A DNA stretch of 53,859 nucleotides from Dyadobacter flavalbus (lineage in GTDB: Bacteria; Bacteroidota; Bacteroidia; Cytophagales; Spirosomataceae): NCBI RefSeq assembly GCF_006149045.1, contig NZ_VBSN01000034.1, positions 1 to 53,859 on the forward strand, in the 5' to 3' direction. Of the stretch, positions 36,241-45,572 are shown piece by piece. Under the pieces are notes generated by a model. The model saw only the letters and a program-made list of their open reading frames with translations. It searched no databases and was not told where the DNA came from. Every line of letters begins with the position of its first letter. The first letter of the stretch is position 1. The translations under genes and the position numbers were made by a program.

Positions 36241-37335
36241 ATGTCAGCTAATAACTGTGCTCCTGCGGCTGGAGCGTCGGTCGCTAGTCGTAAGAAGCTA
36301 GGCTTTTTGGACCGTTTCTTAACATTATGGATTTTTCTGGCCATGACCATTGGGGTGGGTTTAGGGAATTTTGTTCCTTCCATACCTGACTATATTAATA
36401 CTTTTTCCAGTGGAACGACGAACATACCGCTCGCGATCGGCTTGATCCTGATGATGTACCCGCCACTGGCCAAAGTGAAATACAATAAAATGGGGGAAGT
36501 GTTCCGCAATACCAAAGTGATGAGTGTTTCCCTGGTACTAAACTGGATTATCGGGCCGGTACTGATGTTTATTTTGGCTGTTGTGTTTCTACCAAACCAT
36601 CCTGACTATATGATCGGGCTGATCCTGATCGGTCTTGCCCGGTGCATTGCCATGGTCCTGGTCTGGAATGAACTGGCAGAAGGAAGCCGTGAATATGCGG
36701 CCGGCCTTGTTGCATTAAATAGCGTGTTTCAAGTTTTGCTTTATAGCTTTTATGCCTGGTTCTTTATTACAGTACTTCCCCCATTAGTTGGACTGAAAGG
36801 ACTGGCCGTAGATATTACCATAGCAGAGATTGCAGCTAGTGTAGGCATTTACCTGGGGATTCCTTTTGCTGCCGGAATGATCAGCCGTTTTGGGCTGACT
36901 ACTTTGAAAGGGGAAGACTGGTATGAGAAAAAATTTATCCACATGATATCACCTGTTACTTTGGTTGCGCTTTTAGCTACGATCATGCTGATGTTCAGCT
37001 TGAAAGGCGAGCTGATTGTTCAGCTTCCGAGTGATGTGCTTTTGATTGCAGTGCCGTTGGTGATCTACTTTGCTATTATGTTTTTGGTCAGCTTTTTTCT
37101 GGCTAAATCCCTGGGAGCAGATTATGCACAAAATGCATCCATAGCTTTTACAGCAGCAGGTAACAATTTTGAACTCGCTATTGCCGTGGCAATCGGCGTA
37201 TTTGGGATCAATTCCGGTCAGGCATTTGTCGGTGTGATCGGCCCACTGGTGGAAGTGCCGGCATTGATTGCCCTGGTCAATGTCGCTTTTTGGCTGCGTG
37301 ATAAATATTATAAAACTGAAACTTCCAATTTATGA
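36241..37335 (+). CDS. acr3: ACR3-family arsenite efflux transporter
   Basis: 364 residues, about ten membrane helices. The family mark [17 protein letters not shown] contains the conserved Cys in helix 4 needed for As(OH)3 transport, and the helix 9 stretch [17 protein letters not shown] is typical. It exports arsenite using the proton motive force. The stop overlaps the start of the metallophosphoesterase gene by 4 bp. Confidence 0.95.
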   Translation: MSANNCAPAAGASVASRKKLGFLDRFLTLWIFLAMTIGVGLGNFVPSIPDYINTFSSGTTNIPLAIGLILMMYPPLAKVKYNKMGEVFRNTKVMSVSLVLNWIIGPVLMFILAVVFLPNHPDYMIGLILIGLARCIAMVLVWNELAEGSREYAAGLVALNSVFQVLLYSFYAWFFITVLPPLVGLKGLAVDITIAEIAASVGIYLGIPFAAGMISRFGLTTLKGEDWYEKKFIHMISPVTLVALLATIMLMFSLKGELIVQLPSDVLLIAVPLVIYFAIMFLVSFFLAKSLGADYAQNASIAFTAAGNNFELAIAVAIGVFGINSGQAFVGVIGPLVEVPALIALVNVAFWLRDKYYKTETSNL

Positions 37336-38081
37336 AGATTGCCCTTTTCTCAGACATTCATGCCAATTTGCCCGCATTTGAAGCAGTTCTGGAAGACCTG
37401 AAAAAGAAAAAGCCTGATGCGGTATATTGTCTGGGCGATTTAATCGGGTATAACGTATGGCCAAACCAGGTAATCGGACATATTCGTAAAAGAAGGATTG
37501 CCACCATTGCGGGAAACCATGACCTGAAAGTCTCTAAAATTCTGCCATCAGAGGGTGTGTGCAGCACGGATCAAAGCAGTGAGTATGCTTATAAGCTTGT
37601 TGGCAATAAAGAACGGGAATACCTTCTGACACTTCCCAGACATTTAAAACTTGAATTTATGCTCAATGATGACAAGCTAAATATGCTTCTGGTACATGGC
37701 AGTCCCCGTAGTATCAACGAATACCTTTTGGAAGAACTGCCTGAGCAATATATGCTGGATTTGGTTACAGAATTTAGTGCCAATATCCTTTGCTTTGGCC
37801 ATTCACATAAGCCTTACCACCGGATCATTAGTTCTGGGAAAGACGGTAATGACCATTATCATCACCTGATCAATACTGGCTCCGTTGGCAAACCCAAGGA
37901 TGGTGATTCAAGGGCATGTTATGTGATGCTTACAATAAACCAGTCAGCTACTGTTACAAGTCCGGATGCGATACAGGTCGAATTCTTGCGGTTGAATTAT
38001 GATGTTGAGAAAGCGGCTCAGGCAATAGAGCGTAGCTTGCTACCAGATGCATTTGCAGATAACCTTAGAAAAGCTTACTGA
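37332..38081 (+). CDS. Calcineurin-like metallophosphoesterase of the ars operon
   Basis: 249 residues with all motifs of the YfcE/MJ0936-type phosphoesterase fold: DIHAN (8-12), GDLIGY, GNHD, HGSP and GHSHKP, so a two-metal active site is expected. Translation is coupled to acr3 by an ATGA overlap. Such phosphatases recur in ars gene sets, but the substrate and the reason are unknown. It ends the operon; the resolvase gene converges on it. Confidence 0.88.
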   Translation: MKIALFSDIHANLPAFEAVLEDLKKKKPDAVYCLGDLIGYNVWPNQVIGHIRKRRIATIAGNHDLKVSKILPSEGVCSTDQSSEYAYKLVGNKEREYLLTLPRHLKLEFMLNDDKLNMLLVHGSPRSINEYLLEELPEQYMLDLVTEFSANILCFGHSHKPYHRIISSGKDGNDHYHHLINTGSVGKPKDGDSRACYVMLTINQSATVTSPDAIQVEFLRLNYDVEKAAQAIERSLLPDAFADNLRKAY

Positions 38082-38137
38082 ATCAGCAATTCACGAATTT
38101 TAAAGTCCATTTATGTTGCTTGATGTACGATACAAAT

Positions 38138-38722
38138 TCAGGTCTTACTATTAATTTGGACACCGCGGTGCCGTAGATACTTATAAAGTGTCATTTTCGA
38201 GATTTCAAGATCTGCAGCAATTTCGTTCACCCCTAATTTCCGTTCATTATATAAGGTTTGGGCAAGCATGGCTTTTTTTTCAGCTTCTTTAGACAGGCCA
38301 CGGGTGCGTCCACCTTTTCGGCCACGTGCACGGGCGGCTTCCAAACCAGATTTTGTCCGTTCCCTGATCAAGTCTCTTTCAAATTCTGCTAAAGAAGCAA
38401 AAATATTAAAGATGAGTCTGCCCTGGGCAGTAGTCGTATCGATGGAATCGTTAATAGAGACCAGGCCGATTCCCCGCTTTTCAAGATCGGAGGTCATTTC
38501 GAGTAGGTGTTTTAAAGAACGCCCTAAACGATCCAATTTGTAAATATAGATAACATCCCCTTCACGAAGGATCAGTTGCATGGCAGCCAACTGCGGCCTG
38601 TCGGATTTTATTCCGGATGCTTTTTCCTGAAATATTTTCTCACAGCCAGCCTTTTGCAAGGCATCCAGCTGCATTTCTAAATTCTGGTCCTGGGTCGATA
38701 CCCGTGCATATCCAATTTTCAC
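38138..38722 (-). CDS. tnpR: Serine resolvase of the Tn3-family transposon
   Basis: 194 residues. N-terminal catalytic domain with YARVSTQDQN (nucleophile S9), YKLDRLGRS and the E-helix, and a C-terminal Hin-type helix-turn-helix (GVNEIAADLEISKMTLYKYL). Resolvases cut both cointegrate copies at res by Ser-DNA links. It is divergent from tnpA with 175 bp between, where res and both promoters should lie. Confidence 0.94.
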   Translation of the reverse strand: MKIGYARVSTQDQNLEMQLDALQKAGCEKIFQEKASGIKSDRPQLAAMQLILREGDVIYIYKLDRLGRSLKHLLEMTSDLEKRGIGLVSINDSIDTTTAQGRLIFNIFASLAEFERDLIRERTKSGLEAARARGRKGGRTRGLSKEAEKKAMLAQTLYNERKLGVNEIAADLEISKMTLYKYLRHRGVQINSKT

Positions 38723-38897
38723 TTTTTGTCTACTTTAATCCATCTAGTTAATCAAATTTAATGTACTTAGATTGGTATACAAGTTTATTTTACTAAATTG
38801 ATAAAATACGTCTGATATTTAGCCATACTTTTGGTTTCAATGAGTATGGCAGGTTTGTACATTCTGAGCAACGTTTTATTATACACACAATCGTCTC
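38723..38897. promoter_or_regulatory. Candidate res site and tnpR/tnpA promoters
   Basis: The region between the divergent tnpR and tnpA genes holds at least two inverted-repeat pairs suited to resolvase dimers: TATTTTA / TAAAATA (38786-38808) and CCATAC / GTATGG (38823-38849). A res region of this length with up to three subsites is normal in the family. Subsite borders and the crossover point are not settled. Confidence 0.6.
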
Positions 38898-41800
38898 ATG
38901 CCAAGAAAAGAATACCTGACTTCCGAAGCCCGGCAACGATTTGACAATCCACCTGTTTTGAGTGTCGACCAGAAAATGATTTTCTTAGAAGCTCCTGAGT
39001 GGGCAGAAGAATATGTCAAGGCTTTGCAGACACCATCCAATAAAGTTGGCTTTCTTTTGCAGGTTGGATACTTCCGGGTTGTAAGTCGGTTTTTTGGATC
39101 GAACCGTTTTCACCAAAGTGACGTGGACTTTGTAGCGGCACGAATTTCTGTTGATGTCAACGCTGTACAGATGACCGATTACGGGGGACGGACTTCACTC
39201 AGGCACCGGGAGGACATTCTTGGATATTTTGGCTTCGCAGCTTTTGAAAAATCTTCGGTTGAAGCGTTGGCCGAAGAAACACACAGACTGGCACATGTAC
39301 AGACCAGGCCGCACCTGATTTTCGAAGGGATGGTAGACTTTCTCCAATCACATCATATCGAAATTCCAACATACCAAAGCCTGAAAACGATTTTGGACAA
39401 ATCTCTTGCTCGTTTCGAGCAAAATTTAGAGTCTATTTTAAATAAGTACCTGACAACCGCCGATATTTTGCTTTTAGAGCAGCTTCTTGTTGAACACACT
39501 TCTTATCAACAGGATAGCAGGAAGCATTTGAAAGTAAAACGCTATGAGATTACATTCTTTAAACGGATTTCTCAATCCATGGAAACAAAGCAGATCCGTG
39601 AGCGAGTAACCAACTTTGAAAGCTTAAAGAATATGTATTTGCAGTTATTACCGATTGTCAAGCGCTTAAAATTATCTGATACCACTGTTCAATTTTATGC
39701 GGAATACGTTATCAATAACCAGGTAACGCAAATAGCTACACGTAGCACAAATCGTTATCTTCTTCTGATTTCCTTTATTATCCATCAGTATTATATGTTA
39801 GGAGATGCACTTATCCTGACTTTGAATAGTGCGGTCACCAATTATGTTAATGGTTGTGAGAACCTGGTTAAGCAGCAGCTTTATGAAAACAGGATGCAGA
39901 CCGCGCAACTGGTTAGCAGTGTTGCCCAGCGGAGCAGTACGCATATTGATATTTTGGGTGCCATTGAACAAATTATTGCTGACACTACCATAGAGCCGTT
40001 GGCCAAGGTAACATTGATCCAGCAGCTATTTAAAAACAAGCGGTTATCTCAAAAATTGTTACAGGAAGACCAGCAGCGCCTTAAAGCACTAAAAGAAGCC
40101 AACCAAAAAATAAATGACCGGGAAGATTTCTATCAGATGCTTGAAAAAAATGCATCGAAATTAAATGGTAAAGTTAGTGATATCGTAAAAGCATTGATCC
40201 CTAGTTCGACTTCGTCAGGAAAAAATATTCTTGAAGCGGTCCGGTACTACCAGGAAAAGAATGGTTCTATTATTTCACGCGCAGCTGTACCAACTAATTT
40301 TTTAGGGATGGAAGAGCAGCAGCGGGTATTAACTACGGAAGGGAAACTACGTACAGGTTTATATAAAGTATTCCTGTTTCAGGAAATCAGGGATAGCATT
40401 AAATCCGGAGTACTTCCAATCGATTCATCTTATGATTACCGAAGTTTTGATGAGTATCAAATACCGGCTTCGGTTTGGAACAAAGAAAAGCAAAAACTCA
40501 TAGAACAAGCTGGCTTAACAGCTTTTGCAGATTCCCGGAAGACCCTATTCAGGATAAATGAAAAGCTAAATGCCCAGATAAAATTAACAAACGAGCGTAT
40601 AGAAAAAGGCAACAACAAACAGGTATACTTTGATCCTACCGGTGGCTGGCACCTGATGAAAGATAAACGTTTGGAAGAAGTCACGGATCTGGAATCGCTT
40701 TATCCCCAGGAATATGTTATTCCGTTAGCAGATGTTCTTTCAACTGTACAAAATACAAGCGACTTTATTTCCTCGTTTACCCATAGCGGTATTGACCACA
40801 TCCCTAAACGTCCGGAAGAGAAGTTGTTTTTTGCTGCAATTCTTGGGTTCGGATGTAACATTGGAATCCGTAAATTCTCTTACATGTCCAAGGGTATCAA
40901 GACCAATTCATTAGAAACAACGGCACTCCAATATTTTTCGCCAGAGACTGTAATACAGGCAAATGACAAAGTACTTGCATTTAGCAACTCTTTACCTCTT
41001 ACCGAACATTTTAGAAAGGATGCAGACTTTGTTCATACGTCCAGTGACGGTCAAAAGTTCGATGTATCCGTTGCTTCGCTAGTGGCTTCTCCTTCTTTTA
41101 AGTACTTCGGAAATGGCAGGGGTGTTACCATGTATTCCTTTTTGGACGAAGCCGGGCAGTTATTTTATTCCACGGTATTCAGCGCAGCAGAACCGGAATC
41201 ACATTATGTCCTGGATGGTTTGACCCACAATGAAGTGCTCATTCCCAATGTGCATTCAACAGACACCCATGGTTTTAGTGAACCGGTATTTGCCGTGACT
41301 GGCCTTCTTGGGATTGAATTTCGCCCCAGGTTCGCCAGGTTTCATCACCAGCAGCTTTATTCAATTGACGAAGCCCGGACTTACCGTGAAATGAATTATA
41401 AAATTGTTCCCGGTCTTAAAATTAACTTGGTTCACCTGGAAAATCATTGGGATGAAATTTTAAGACTTGTCTGTACCATAAAGTTGGGATATTCCAAGGC
41501 ATCCACATTGTTCAAACGCCTTAATTCATATTCGAAACAACATCCGCTTTATAAAGCCCTCAAAGATTTGGGCAGGCTCTACAAAACAGCATACATCTAT
41601 CAATATATGGATGATGAGTTAATCCGGAAATCCGTGTCTGGATCACTTTCAAAAATTGAGAGCAGCAATAATTTTTCAAAAGCTATCACCGTAGGCAATA
41701 ACCAGGAATTGATCTGGGCTACCCGTAAAGAGCAATTGACGGCAGAAGGTTGTAAAAGGCTGATAGCAAATACGGTGAACACTTATAATCTGTTGTTGTT

Positions 41801-41984
41801 ATCTGAAAAACTAGTAGCAGCTGGGTCCGAGCATGACAGGCAAATCCTGTTGAAAAAAATTCTTGCAACTTCTACCCACAGCTGGGCACATATTAACCTT
41901 GTGGGGGAATACGACTTCTCCGATGGTAAGGATTATAAAACATTTGATTTAGGCTCGATTATGGATCTGAACCTAGCGCCTTAG
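38898..41984 (+). CDS. tnpA: Tn3-family transposase
   Basis: 1028 residues, normal size. The N-terminus (EYLTSEARQRFDNPP) is the DUF4158-type DNA-binding part; the C-terminal half has the RNase H-like core with VHSTDTHGFSEPVFA (catalytic Asp), LGIEFRPRFAR and late TVNTYNLLLL and THSWAHINLVGEYDF motifs. It acts at the 38-bp ends to make cointegrates. Frame is intact. Just after the stop a weak copy of the terminal-repeat motif is seen (near 42030). Confidence 0.95.
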   Translation: MPRKEYLTSEARQRFDNPPVLSVDQKMIFLEAPEWAEEYVKALQTPSNKVGFLLQVGYFRVVSRFFGSNRFHQSDVDFVAARISVDVNAVQMTDYGGRTSLRHREDILGYFGFAAFEKSSVEALAEETHRLAHVQTRPHLIFEGMVDFLQSHHIEIPTYQSLKTILDKSLARFEQNLESILNKYLTTADILLLEQLLVEHTSYQQDSRKHLKVKRYEITFFKRISQSMETKQIRERVTNFESLKNMYLQLLPIVKRLKLSDTTVQFYAEYVINNQVTQIATRSTNRYLLLISFIIHQYYMLGDALILTLNSAVTNYVNGCENLVKQQLYENRMQTAQLVSSVAQRSSTHIDILGAIEQIIADTTIEPLAKVTLIQQLFKNKRLSQKLLQEDQQRLKALKEANQKINDREDFYQMLEKNASKLNGKVSDIVKALIPSSTSSGKNILEAVRYYQEKNGSIISRAAVPTNFLGMEEQQRVLTTEGKLRTGLYKVFLFQEIRDSIKSGVLPIDSSYDYRSFDEYQIPASVWNKEKQKLIEQAGLTAFADSRKTLFRINEKLNAQIKLTNERIEKGNNKQVYFDPTGGWHLMKDKRLEEVTDLESLYPQEYVIPLADVLSTVQNTSDFISSFTHSGIDHIPKRPEEKLFFAAILGFGCNIGIRKFSYMSKGIKTNSLETTALQYFSPETVIQANDKVLAFSNSLPLTEHFRKDADFVHTSSDGQKFDVSVASLVASPSFKYFGNGRGVTMYSFLDEAGQLFYSTVFSAAEPESHYVLDGLTHNEVLIPNVHSTDTHGFSEPVFAVTGLLGIEFRPRFARFHHQQLYSIDEARTYREMNYKIVPGLKINLVHLENHWDEILRLVCTIKLGYSKASTLFKRLNSYSKQHPLYKALKDLGRLYKTAYIYQYMDDELIRKSVSGSLSKIESSNNFSKAITVGNNQELIWATRKEQLTAEGCKRLIANTVNTYNLLLLSEKLVAAGSEHDRQILLKKILATSTHSWAHINLVGEYDFSDGKDYKTFDLGSIMDLNLAP

Positions 41985-42054
41985 ATATCAATATTTCAGA
42001 CTTACAACAAATTAAAATGCTATGTTATAGTCGTGACTTTTTTTCCTTTTCTAT

Positions 42055-42873
42055 ATGTCAACAGAGCTAAAAATCAAAGACAAAATTCACCAGAAGAGCA
42101 TCAAAATTGCTCCGTTCAAAAAAGATATACGTAAAACCACACCACACAAGCACAACAGTTATTTTGAGATCATTTTCTTATCAGCGGGAAAGGGCTTTCA
42201 TGCCATTGACTCAGTAAAATACCCTGTCATCACCCCAATCGTTTACATTGTCCGCAAAGAGCAGGTGCACCATTGGGAACTGGAAAATGAACCCGAAGGA
42301 TTCGTCCTGATCCTTAAAAAAGAATTTGTTGACAATAGTCTGGATAAACAACTGAAAGAGCTGCTTGCCAGTATCAGCGGTTTGCCAAGCATCCATCTGC
42401 CAGAAGCTGGCATCGTACAGCAATTGTTTCAAATGCTGACTGACGAGTATAAGCCGGAACAAAATAATAATACACCCGTGATTGAAGGGCTGCTCAAAGT
42501 ATTACTGGCTAAAATTTTACAAACCGGAAAACCGCAGTCCCTAGTCAGGAGCAAGAAGGATAGTCTTTTTCAGGAATTTCAGCAACTGCTCACACAGGAT
42601 AAATTGCTTAAAAATAACGTGGCCTTTTATGCCGCGCATCTTCATACCAGCCCGCAGAATCTGAATGCAGCCTGCCGGAAATCATCCGGTCAATCTGCCG
42701 CACAGGTACTGGCTGATTTCATAATTAACGAGGCCAAACGTCTGCTGGTATACACGGACATGACCGTCTCCGAGATGGCGACATTGCTGGATTTTAAGGA
42801 CAACTCCCACTTTGTCAAGTATTTCAAGCGCCATTCGGGGCAAACACCGACTAATTTCCGGTTGCATGTTTAG
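42055..42873 (+). CDS. AraC-family transcriptional regulator
   Basis: 272 residues. The N-terminal cupin-like sensor (TPHKHNSYFEIIFLSAGKGF) resembles those of AraC proteins that sense small molecules; the C-terminal double helix-turn-helix has NVAFYAAHLHTSPQNLNAAC and MTVSEMATLLDFKDNSHFVK with the ending FKRHSGQTPTNFR. It opens the right-hand cargo and probably activates the following five genes. Confidence 0.9.
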   Translation: MSTELKIKDKIHQKSIKIAPFKKDIRKTTPHKHNSYFEIIFLSAGKGFHAIDSVKYPVITPIVYIVRKEQVHHWELENEPEGFVLILKKEFVDNSLDKQLKELLASISGLPSIHLPEAGIVQQLFQMLTDEYKPEQNNNTPVIEGLLKVLLAKILQTGKPQSLVRSKKDSLFQEFQQLLTQDKLLKNNVAFYAAHLHTSPQNLNAACRKSSGQSAAQVLADFIINEAKRLLVYTDMTVSEMATLLDFKDNSHFVKYFKRHSGQTPTNFRLHV

Positions 42874-42928
42874 TATATACCATTCTATTTTCAAATATAC
42901 CACACTTCCCTTTTTGGATTGTACGAAA

Positions 42929-42952
42929 TTTGCTATCCTCAATGATAGCAAA
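42929..42952 (+). promoter_or_regulatory. Inverted repeat just before the DoxX start
   Basis: TTTGCTATC / GATAGCAAA, perfect 9-bp arms around a 6-base loop, ending 4 bp before the favoured ATG at 42957. It could be an operator for a dimeric regulator, or an mRNA hairpin that limits translation of doxX. It also supports 42957 over an upstream ATG within the repeat. Confidence 0.5.
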
Positions 42953-42956
42953 TCCT

Positions 42957-43382
42957 ATGTTTCAAAAAATCATCCAGACCGGTCATTCCAAGACAATATT
43001 GATCATACGTTTAATGGTTGGTGTGGTTTTCCTATCCGAAGGGGTTCAAAAGTTTCTGTTTGCTGACTCACTTGGCAGCGGCAGGTTTGCTAAGATCGGG
43101 CTGCCAGCCCCTGAATCGCTAGGGCCCTTTGTTGGAAGCTTTGAAATTGTTTGTGGGTTATTGGTGCTGATAGGCTTTTTGACAAGGCTGGCGTCGATTC
43201 CATTACTGATCATCATGCTGGTAGCCTTCGCAACGACGAAATCAGAAGTGTTGGCTAATGATGGGTTCTGGGAAATGATGCACGGTAGCCGGACAGACTG
43301 GGCCATGCTGCTTGGGAGCATATTCCTGATCATTGAAGGCGGTGGCAAATGGTCGGTGGATCATAACTTAACCGCCCGTTGA
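42957..43382 (+). CDS. DoxX-family membrane protein
   Basis: 141 residues from MFQKIIQTGHS; frames opening at 42930 or 42942 lie inside the hairpin and are less likely. Four membrane helices; the mark IRLMVGVVFLSEGVQKFLF and GSFEIVCGLLVLIGFLTRL are typical of DoxX-like quinone-linked or redox proteins. The stop overlaps the next start (ATGATGG). Actual role unknown. Confidence 0.85.
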   Translation: MFQKIIQTGHSKTILIIRLMVGVVFLSEGVQKFLFADSLGSGRFAKIGLPAPESLGPFVGSFEIVCGLLVLIGFLTRLASIPLLIIMLVAFATTKSEVLANDGFWEMMHGSRTDWAMLLGSIFLIIEGGGKWSVDHNLTAR

Positions 43383-44155
43383 TGGAAATACTTATCCTGT
43401 CCGTTGCAGCTTTTCTGGTCTCCATCCTTACCTTTTTTTCGGGTTTTGGGTTAGGTACCATCCTGACGCCAGTATTCATGGTTTTCTTTCCAGTGGATTT
43501 GGCCATTGCGCTTACAGGCATTGTTCACTTTTTCAATAACGTCTTCAAGCTGATCCTCGTAGGGGGCAAAGCTGACAGGCACGTGTTGCTGCGCTTTGGC
43601 ATCCCTGCGGTAATCGCTGCTTTTGCAGGCGCTTATCTGCTGCTCCGGATCACCGATACAGCACCACTTTTTTCTTATGAGCTTGCAGGCAAGGCCTTTG
43701 AGGTATATCCGGTCAAACTGATCATTTCTTTGTTGCTGATCCTATTTGCCGTCATGGACCTGCTGCCCTATTTCAGCCGGTTACGGTTCGGTAAGGATAA
43801 GCTGGCACTCGGCGGCGCACTAAGCGGCTTTTTCGGCGGATTGTCCGGAAACCAAGGAGCGCTAAGGAGCGCGTTTTTGATAAACGCAGGACTCTCCAAA
43901 GAAGCATTCGTTGCCACGGCGGTCGTCGTATCGACTTTTGTGGATTTTACCAGGCTTTCTGTTTATGCAACCAGGTTTACCAAAGCAGGCGTGCATCAGA
44001 ATATCACATTGCTGGTAGCCGCAACACTTTCGGCCATTGCAGGGGCCTATCTTGGAAATAAGCTACTCAAAAAGGTCACTATGAAATTCATCCAAACGCT
44101 AGTGGCATTCATGCTGATTGTGGTTTCCCTCGCACTTGGCGCAGGGCTGATATAA
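43382..44155 (+). CDS. TauE/SafE-type (TSUP) membrane permease
   Basis: About 257 residues and eight helices. The start MEILILSVAAFLVSI is preferred, one codon after an alternative ATG. The TSUP repeats GFGLGTILTPVF and GALSGFFGGLSGNQGALR are present. Family members move sulfite, organosulfonates or other small anions across the inner membrane. Placed between doxX and the tolC-like gene, it suggests a sulfur compound or other anion is linked to the cargo. Confidence 0.87.
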   Translation: MEILILSVAAFLVSILTFFSGFGLGTILTPVFMVFFPVDLAIALTGIVHFFNNVFKLILVGGKADRHVLLRFGIPAVIAAFAGAYLLLRITDTAPLFSYELAGKAFEVYPVKLIISLLLILFAVMDLLPYFSRLRFGKDKLALGGALSGFFGGLSGNQGALRSAFLINAGLSKEAFVATAVVVSTFVDFTRLSVYATRFTKAGVHQNITLLVAATLSAIAGAYLGNKLLKKVTMKFIQTLVAFMLIVVSLALGAGLI

Positions 44156-44196
44156 TACAAAATTCTATGAATTGGACCGATACCGGAAATGAAAAA

Positions 44197-45564
44197 ATGA
44201 GCTGTAACAAAACAAAGTCTTTTCTGCTGCAAGGTTTGCTGATGCTGTTGACAGTAAACGCCCAGGCACAACAACCTGCTGCATTGACAGAACTACTGCA
44301 AATGGCTGAAAACAGCTACCCGCTTTTAAAATCAAAGAAATTGGATGCCCTGGCTGCGCAAAAGGCGGTCGATGTAAGTAAGTCATCGTTTATGCCTACA
44401 CTGGACGCGGCCTATCAGCTCAATTATTCAACATATAATAACATCACCGGGATGTCCTATCCTGGCCAACTTCTTCCTATCAGCGGGCCTCCGTCCACTA
44501 GTAATCAATATGGGGGTGTGTTCGGCAGTGCAACAAGTCTTTTGCTCAACTGGCAACCCATTACATTTGGCCGGCGACAATCGCAGGTTGATCTTGCAAA
44601 AGCCGGGGCGAAATATGCGGGTGCGGACGCCGCCAACGAAATCTTCCAACATAAGATTAAAGTTGTCAATGCTTACCTGGAAGTATTGACGCTGGATGAG
44701 CTGGCAAAAGTCTATGACAACAACTTGAAAAGACTGGAATCAAATCTGCTGAATGTTCAGTCGCTGGTTGAAAGTGGTATCCGCCCTGGGGTAGATTCCC
44801 CGCTACTCAAAGCCGAAGTGTCAAGGGCCAAAGTGGAACTTCTTAACCACAATAACAAACAAGCACAGGCGCGCATCGGGTTATCCGAATTACTGGTTGG
44901 CGATGTAAAAAGCCGTTTTGCCGATACATTGATTTTTGCTCAGTTACCTGAAAATACCTTTGACCCGGATTCACTCCAACATCCGCTTATGAGGCTTTAC
45001 CAGGCCAATAATGAAATGAATATGGCCCGGAAAAATGTGCTCGCCAAAATGATGATGCCAACCTTGGGGGTCTGGGGTACTACCTACGCCAGGGGGTCCG
45101 GCATTTCCTATGACGGCACCGTAAAGTCAACGGATGGCCTGGGTTTTCAGCGGTTCAATTATGGTGTCGGTTTTCAGCTCAGTGTACCGCTTCTTGCTTT
45201 TGCTCGCCTCAGGCCACAGTTGCAGCAACAGGATTTCGTCATTAATTCAGGCCAACAGAAAATGGAAGGTATTGCCCTGCAATTAAAAAAGCAGCAGGAA
45301 CTAGCAGATACTACGTTGTCCAGCGCACTGGCCGTAGCCAGGGAAAGCCCCCTATATCTAGAATCCGCACAGTTTTCTTATCAAGCTGTGCAATCCCGCT
45401 ATAAGTCTGGTCTGGCGAATTTGTCTGACCTCTTTCAGGCACAGTATGCTTTGGTAAAAGCCGAGACGGACTACAAACTGGCTTTTATGGGTGTTTGGAA
45501 AGCACTTCTCTTTAAAGCAGCGGTTCAGGGTGATCTGAACCTATTTATTAATCAGGTTAAATAA
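44197..45564 (+). CDS. TolC-family outer-membrane efflux protein
   Basis: Start at the ATG giving MSCNKTKSFLLQG with a signal peptide ending NAQA; a frame from 44167 adds ten residues with acidic charge. About 455 residues. Two long repeat halves with helices and the mark GLANLSDLFQAQYALVKAET near the end are typical of TolC. It would form the outer channel for the RND pump encoded 8 bp downstream. Confidence 0.9.
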   Translation: MSCNKTKSFLLQGLLMLLTVNAQAQQPAALTELLQMAENSYPLLKSKKLDALAAQKAVDVSKSSFMPTLDAAYQLNYSTYNNITGMSYPGQLLPISGPPSTSNQYGGVFGSATSLLLNWQPITFGRRQSQVDLAKAGAKYAGADAANEIFQHKIKVVNAYLEVLTLDELAKVYDNNLKRLESNLLNVQSLVESGIRPGVDSPLLKAEVSRAKVELLNHNNKQAQARIGLSELLVGDVKSRFADTLIFAQLPENTFDPDSLQHPLMRLYQANNEMNMARKNVLAKMMMPTLGVWGTTYARGSGISYDGTVKSTDGLGFQRFNYGVGFQLSVPLLAFARLRPQLQQQDFVINSGQQKMEGIALQLKKQQELADTTLSSALAVARESPLYLESAQFSYQAVQSRYKSGLANLSDLFQAQYALVKAETDYKLAFMGVWKALLFKAAVQGDLNLFINQVK

Positions 45565-45572
45565 GGCAAAGT

